From Dryas octopetala (Eukaryota > Streptophyta > Magnoliopsida > Rosales > Rosaceae), in the NCBI GenBank assembly GCA_963921425.1, contig OY992840.1:10108501-10172500 (forward strand): a stretch of 64,000 nucleotides of DNA, given 5' to 3'. Made by a program: the position numbers and the translations under genes. Shown in pieces: positions 60,171 through 64,000 of the stretch (positions are counted from its first letter, which is position 1; each line of letters starts with the position of its first letter). The notes under the pieces are model-generated. The model was not told the origin of the DNA, did no database searches, and was given only the letters and a program-made list of their open reading frames with translations.

Positions 60171-60379
60171 TTAATTGTCCATTTTGTGAATCATAACATA
60201 TTTAATAGGTGTTTCGTTTGTTTATTCTAATAAATATTAGTCATACGTACTCCAATACATTAATATATTTATTAAGTTATTATATAATATTAATAATACC
60301 ATAAATACTAAAATTTTAAAATTATATACAATTATAATAAAACATAAAATTATGTTAACCCACAATTTACCCTTACAAG

Positions 60380-60690
60380 TAAAATACTTAAGTGATTCTT
60401 TGTGGGATTCACTCTCTATTGTATATCAATGATCGAAATCGTTCATTTTTTAGGTCCCTTGTTAAGATCATCATTGCAAAATTTTAGTCAAATCGGTAAT
60501 TGTTTGCTCATATAAACTATGCAAACAAACAAATATCTTTAAATATTGTTACTGCTAATCAAATGGCTAAACAATTTCCGATTTAGATGATTTTTACATG
60601 GATAATCTTTGAATGATTTCCTAAAACATAGACGCTTTCGATCATTGAATGGTATGCCTGAGATAAGATGTTCTCATATATATATATATA
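60380..60690. mobile_element. Partial fold-back MITE, copy C, ending in (TA)n
   Basis: CTTAAGTGATTCTTTGTGGG at the left, the core TTGCAAAATTTTAGTCAAATC, and TTCTCATATATATA at the right are also found, with small changes, at 61120-61425. The end pairing is weak, so this may be a decayed member of the family seen at 19601 and 20024. Confidence 0.5.
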
Positions 60691-60700
60691 TATATACAAA

Positions 60701-61073
60701 AATGATCACTCGCTCACCATAGAGCGGGAATTCCCCGCTCACCTAACTACCCATCAATGAATTTCAATGAGCGGAACCATTCATATTTTAGAGCATCATT
60801 CAAAGATCATCCTTGCAAAAAATCAGCCAAATCAAAAACTGTTTAGCCAATGTATTACTGTCAACATCATTTCAACCTTATTTGACGAACTGTATTTGTC
60901 TGCAAAGTTTAGAGAGTCAAACAATTATCGATTTGACTAATTTTTTACAGGGACGACCCTTGAGGATGGACCTAAAAAATGGAAGGTCTCGATCATTGAA
61001 TTCCCCACTCTGTGATGAGCGGGTGATTAAGTGAGCAGGAAATTCCCTGCTCTATGGTGAGCGAATGATCATT
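60701..61073. mobile_element. Fold-back MITE in a (TA)n tract, copy D
   Basis: AATGATCACTCGCTCACCAT at the left pairs with AATGATCATTCGCTCACCAT on the other strand at the right. The pairing extends through AGAGC-GGGAATTCCC-GCTCAC. (TA)n tracts flank both sides. The core TTGCAAAAAATCAGCCAAATC links it to copies A-C and E. Confidence 0.82.
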
Positions 61074-61109
61074 ACTGTATATATATATATGTATGTATAT
61101 TTATAAACC

Positions 61110-61425
61110 CACTATTAAGTATAAGAATACTTAAGAGATTCTTTGTGGAATCCATTCTCCATTGTATTTCAATGATCGAAACCATTCATTTTTCAGGTCA
61201 TTCCTTAAGGATTATCATCGCAAAAAATTAGTCAAATTAATAATTATTTGTTCATCTAAACTATGTAAACATGCAAACACAATTCATCAATTAGATTTCA
61301 ATATTGTTAATACTAATCAAATGGCTAAATAATTTTCGATTTGGATGATTTTTTGCATAGATGATATTTGAATGATTTCCTAAAACATAAACGGTTCCGA
61401 TCAGAGATATTCTCATATATATACA
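61110..61425. mobile_element. Partial fold-back MITE, copy E, next to (TA)n
   Basis: It is a close relative of 60380-60690, with the same order of CTTAAGAGATTCTTTGTGG, core TCGCAAAAAATTAGTCAAAT and TTCTCATATATATA. Copies C and E therefore flank copy D, as direct repeats. Confidence 0.5.
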
Positions 61426-61814
61426 TATATATGTATATTTATAAACCCCCAATTGCCCAAACCCCAATCTGGCCAAACCCCAAAACTAATCAAATTATTA
61501 TTGGCTGTTCCTACACCATTACTAGCTAGGATATGGTATAGGGTATATGTATAGGATCTAGGATAGGGTATGGATTATGTTTAGGATATATGGTATTTAA
61601 TAGGGTTTATTTTGAATTTTACGAATTTAAGTGAATTATTGAGGAACAATAAATTCCATTAGGATTTATAATTTAATTATAGTCTAGATAGGTAAAGTTC
61701 GAGCCTACGATCGTGTAGACGTCAACGGAACCCGAATCAAAATTACGATGGTGAAATTAGGAACGTTCGAAGTTATAAAGGGCAATTTGGTCTTTTCATA
61801 AAATAGGGTTTTAG

Positions 61815-61822
61815 TATAAAAA
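61815..61822 (+). promoter_or_regulatory. TATA box inside the hAT-like element
   Basis: TATAAAAA is followed within 60-110 bases by a CT-rich leader (TCTCTCTTCTCTCTTCTC, about 61878-61920) and then a GC-rich block. This order looks like a pol II promoter with a leader. Activity is not shown. Confidence 0.4.
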
Positions 61823-62116
61823 CCTAAACTTTAGAATTTCTTTCCTCATCTCCCAAACCAGCTGCAATCCCCCAACTCTCTCTCTTCTCTCTTCTCTCTC
61901 CTCTTTCCTCCCTTCCCGATTTCCCTCTCTTTGATCGGCTGCGGTCCGACAGTGGCTGGTGACGTGGCGGGGCATTTCATGCTCATCTTCTCCTTCCTTC
62001 TCTCCCTCTAGATTCTGATCATCTAAAAACCCAGTCGAACACTACCAGACCCGAAACCCTCTTTAGCCGGATTTTCTGACTCCGGCGACTTCACATCGTC
62101 GGGATAGTCTTACAAT

Positions 62117-62392
62117 GTTCCTCTGGGCATGCTTCTTCCTTTGGTGATCACCAACAGCCCCAACGACCGCCGCACATGGCGCTGAGAAGCCGGGAAGTCT
62201 GCGGCTTCCCCAGCTCGATTTCGGCGACTCCGACGGCTGATTGTGGCGATTCCGGTTCCTCTGGGCATGCTTCTTCCTTCGATGATCACCAACAGCCCCA
62301 ACGACCGCCGCACATGGCGCTTCGAAGCCGGGAAGTCTGCGGCTTCCCCAGCTCGATTCCGGCGACTCTGACGACTGATTGTGGCGATTTCG
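62117..62392 (+). repeat. 138-bp tandem duplication, in frame
   Basis: The unit starting GTTCCTCTGGGCATGC at 62117 is repeated at 62255, with few differences (for example CTGAGAAGCC against CTTCGAAGCC). The period of 138 is a multiple of three, so the plus-strand frame (62176-62523, 115 codons) contains CGFPSSI twice, 46 residues apart. The protein is not recognised. The CpG-rich composition contrasts with the element around it. Confidence 0.88.
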
Positions 62393-62844
62393 GTCCCATT
62401 CTTCTCCTCACTCTGAGCTTTGTCAATTGGTGTAAACGCATGGGTTCAATTTTGATCGAGCTGAAAACTCCCAAATCAAACCCTAGAAACTCTGTGAGTC
62501 TATGTGAATCGAGGTTGATGTGAATATTTGATGCTCTATGTTCTCTGTCTGTTCTCCCTCCCCATGGGTTCTGTGTGTTTCAATCCTAGGTTTTAGTGTG
62601 CCTCTGTGTGTGGGAATTTGCGAAGATGCAGAATAAGGGGAGAGAAATGAGAAGAAGCCCTGCAAATATCTAAGGATAGAAAATACCGAAATATACCGAA
62701 ATTCGAAGGATCCGAAAAATGCCGAAATATGAAAAAATCAATTCGGAAATCGGCATCAAAATTGGATTAACGAAATTTTCGGAAATCGAATCGGCAAGGT
62801 CATTTACCGATTCGATCCGACCGATGGGCAACCCTAGTTTTACT

Positions 62845-64000
62845 TATATATCATGATCATTATTTTGTGTATTACAGAATGGATTCAAATTTTTAGCTTG
62901 TTTTTATTTGATTCTTAATCATAGTTGTACATTTATATAATATTCAAGAATTCGGAATAAATGATAAAATGAATTCGTAGCACCTATTTGGGTGTGAATG
63001 AATCGAGTTGCATAAATTTTTGGATTCATATTACACCAATAAGATTAAAGCAAGTAAAAATAAGATGAGTAACAGCAACTGAACAAAAACAAAGGTGGGC
63101 TTGCTTGGGCCTGTATTGTGCCCTTAAAATTGCGTGCTAACTGTGAAGGACCGAGGAACACACCACCGTTTGGGCTAGGCCCTGAAAGCACCATTTTTTG
63201 TGTTGCCCGTCTGAGCAGTATAATGGTATTTTACATTGCCCTAAATCTCTTATGTGACAATGTCACATCAATTATAAAAATGGCACTTAGAACTTATACA
63301 TGAGATTATATGATATGAAGGACATGCATGTCATTTAGTACTTGTCATGACAATTTATAAAATGTTTTTTATAGAATACTTGTACATAGATCGAAATAGT
63401 ATATACTTCACTAATTTAAGAAATTGACATCCTTAATAGGTTGACAGGATTATGTTTTCTATCAATGCTTATTTTATTTACAAAGTACATATATAGTTTT
63501 CTCTTCTGCTTCATGATCTCGAACATGTATTTCTCACACATATCGATCAGTGGGTCGAATTGCTTAGATATGTTTGAGCTGTAACTCTATCCATCTTTTC
63601 CAGAACATCAATCCGTAAACAATTGGTTGCTTAGGAAATAAAACATACTTGTAAAATCATGTGGGTTTTGATTTTATATAACTGAATCATATGGATAATA
63701 TTATTTATCAATTAAATCTGTACAATATTTTTATTTATTTTTCCCCATTTAAAAACTACACTATCACAAACATTTGCAGAATTTTAATGATCCATACAAA
63801 AACAGTACTATCCCAACATATAGATGACATTAGAAGAAATATTCATATATAATTAATAGAGACATATATATATAGCATTTGGTATATAATACAAGATATG
63901 ATATGTGTGTCTGATGATCAGTAATCTTTTAGATTGTCAACTTGGCTAATAATATATATTCAAAAACAATCAAAAGAAGCACTTTTAGTTCATATAAATC
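62845..64000. other. AT-rich end of window
   Basis: No gene or element was recognised between the hAT-like element and the window end. Confidence 0.45.

Larger units (their letters stand above)
59831..62836. mobile_element. 3.0-kb composite hAT-like element
   Basis: An exact 8-bp duplication GTTTTACT (59823-59830 and 62837-62844) flanks ends TAAGGCTGCTCATTGGT and, on the other strand, TAGGGTTGCCCATCGGT, matching at 13 of 17 positions. Both ends carry dense subterminal ACCGAAAT/TACCGA motifs (59860-60080 and 62685-62820), as hAT elements do. The interior holds fold-back elements, a SINE-like fragment, a TATA box with a CT-rich leader and a 138-bp tandem duplication. No transposase frame was recognised. 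The recurring ends and duplication show that the parts moved, or were acquired, inside one unit. Confidence 0.82.

Noticed and set aside
1..64000. CRISPR array, operons, riboswitches or other bacterial features
   Set aside because: The intron-rich genes and plant transposons show nuclear plant DNA. No regularly spaced array is present.

Overview
The window is nuclear DNA of a flowering plant. Genes have plant-type GT/AG introns and long AT-rich spacers, and the proteins include chloroplast Clp subunits, an AHL nuclear factor, an ACR protein and a DTX-type MATE. A rosid eudicot, perhaps Rosaceae, is my best guess, but the sequence alone does not prove it. Six protein genes can be supported. 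They are CLPR2 (5' end missing, +, 933-3603), a small acidic membrane protein with a DUF761-like tail (-, 4376-4921), an AT-hook/PPC protein of the AHL family (-, 6622-11323), ACR8 with four ACT domains (-, 35158-37536), a CLPT1/CLPT2-type Clp subunit (+, 47808-50254) and an intronless MATE transporter (-, 50862-52388).

Most of the rest is transposon-derived. Four non-autonomous Mutator-like elements lie at 15152-16677, 17596-19108, 29565-30851 and 40163-41863. Each has an exact 9-bp target-site duplication, termini that begin GGG and end CCC, very long inverted-repeat arms (roughly 350-560 bp) and a central block of foreign sequence. Three of the cargos can be recognised: an HD-Zip II gene fragment that keeps an intron, an open alpha-tubulin exon fragment, and a frameshifted SGNH/PC-esterase-like fragment. 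These are Pack-MULEs that would fold into long hairpins. Other elements are a Tourist-like MITE in a CLPR2 intron (TTA duplication), two hAT-like elements (exact 8-bp duplications), a family of about 0.3-0.4 kb fold-back elements sitting in (TA)n tracts, two adjacent GAGAAATTT fold-backs, and SINE-like tRNA heads.

Layout: 1-11.3 kb is gene-dense (CLPR2, DUF761-like, AHL). 11.3-35 kb has no gene of its own but holds three Pack-MULEs, fold-backs and microsatellites. 35-39.5 kb carries ACR8 and a GC-rich upstream block with G-boxes and a cluster of E2F-type sites that has no evident gene. 40-47 kb holds the fourth Pack-MULE and plain AT-rich DNA. 47.7-52.4 kb has the convergent CLPT and MATE genes. 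52.4-64 kb is transposon-rich and has no host gene I can support.

Two genes encode parts of the same machine: CLPR2 (inactive ring subunit) and CLPT (accessory subunit) of the plastid Clp protease. From memory of Arabidopsis, CLPR2 and ACR8 are neighbours (At1g12410, At1g12420), and CLPT and AHL genes are also close together (At4g12060/At4g12080 and At4g25370/At4g25320). The window therefore looks like an ancestral block whose genes were split between duplicated segments in Arabidopsis.
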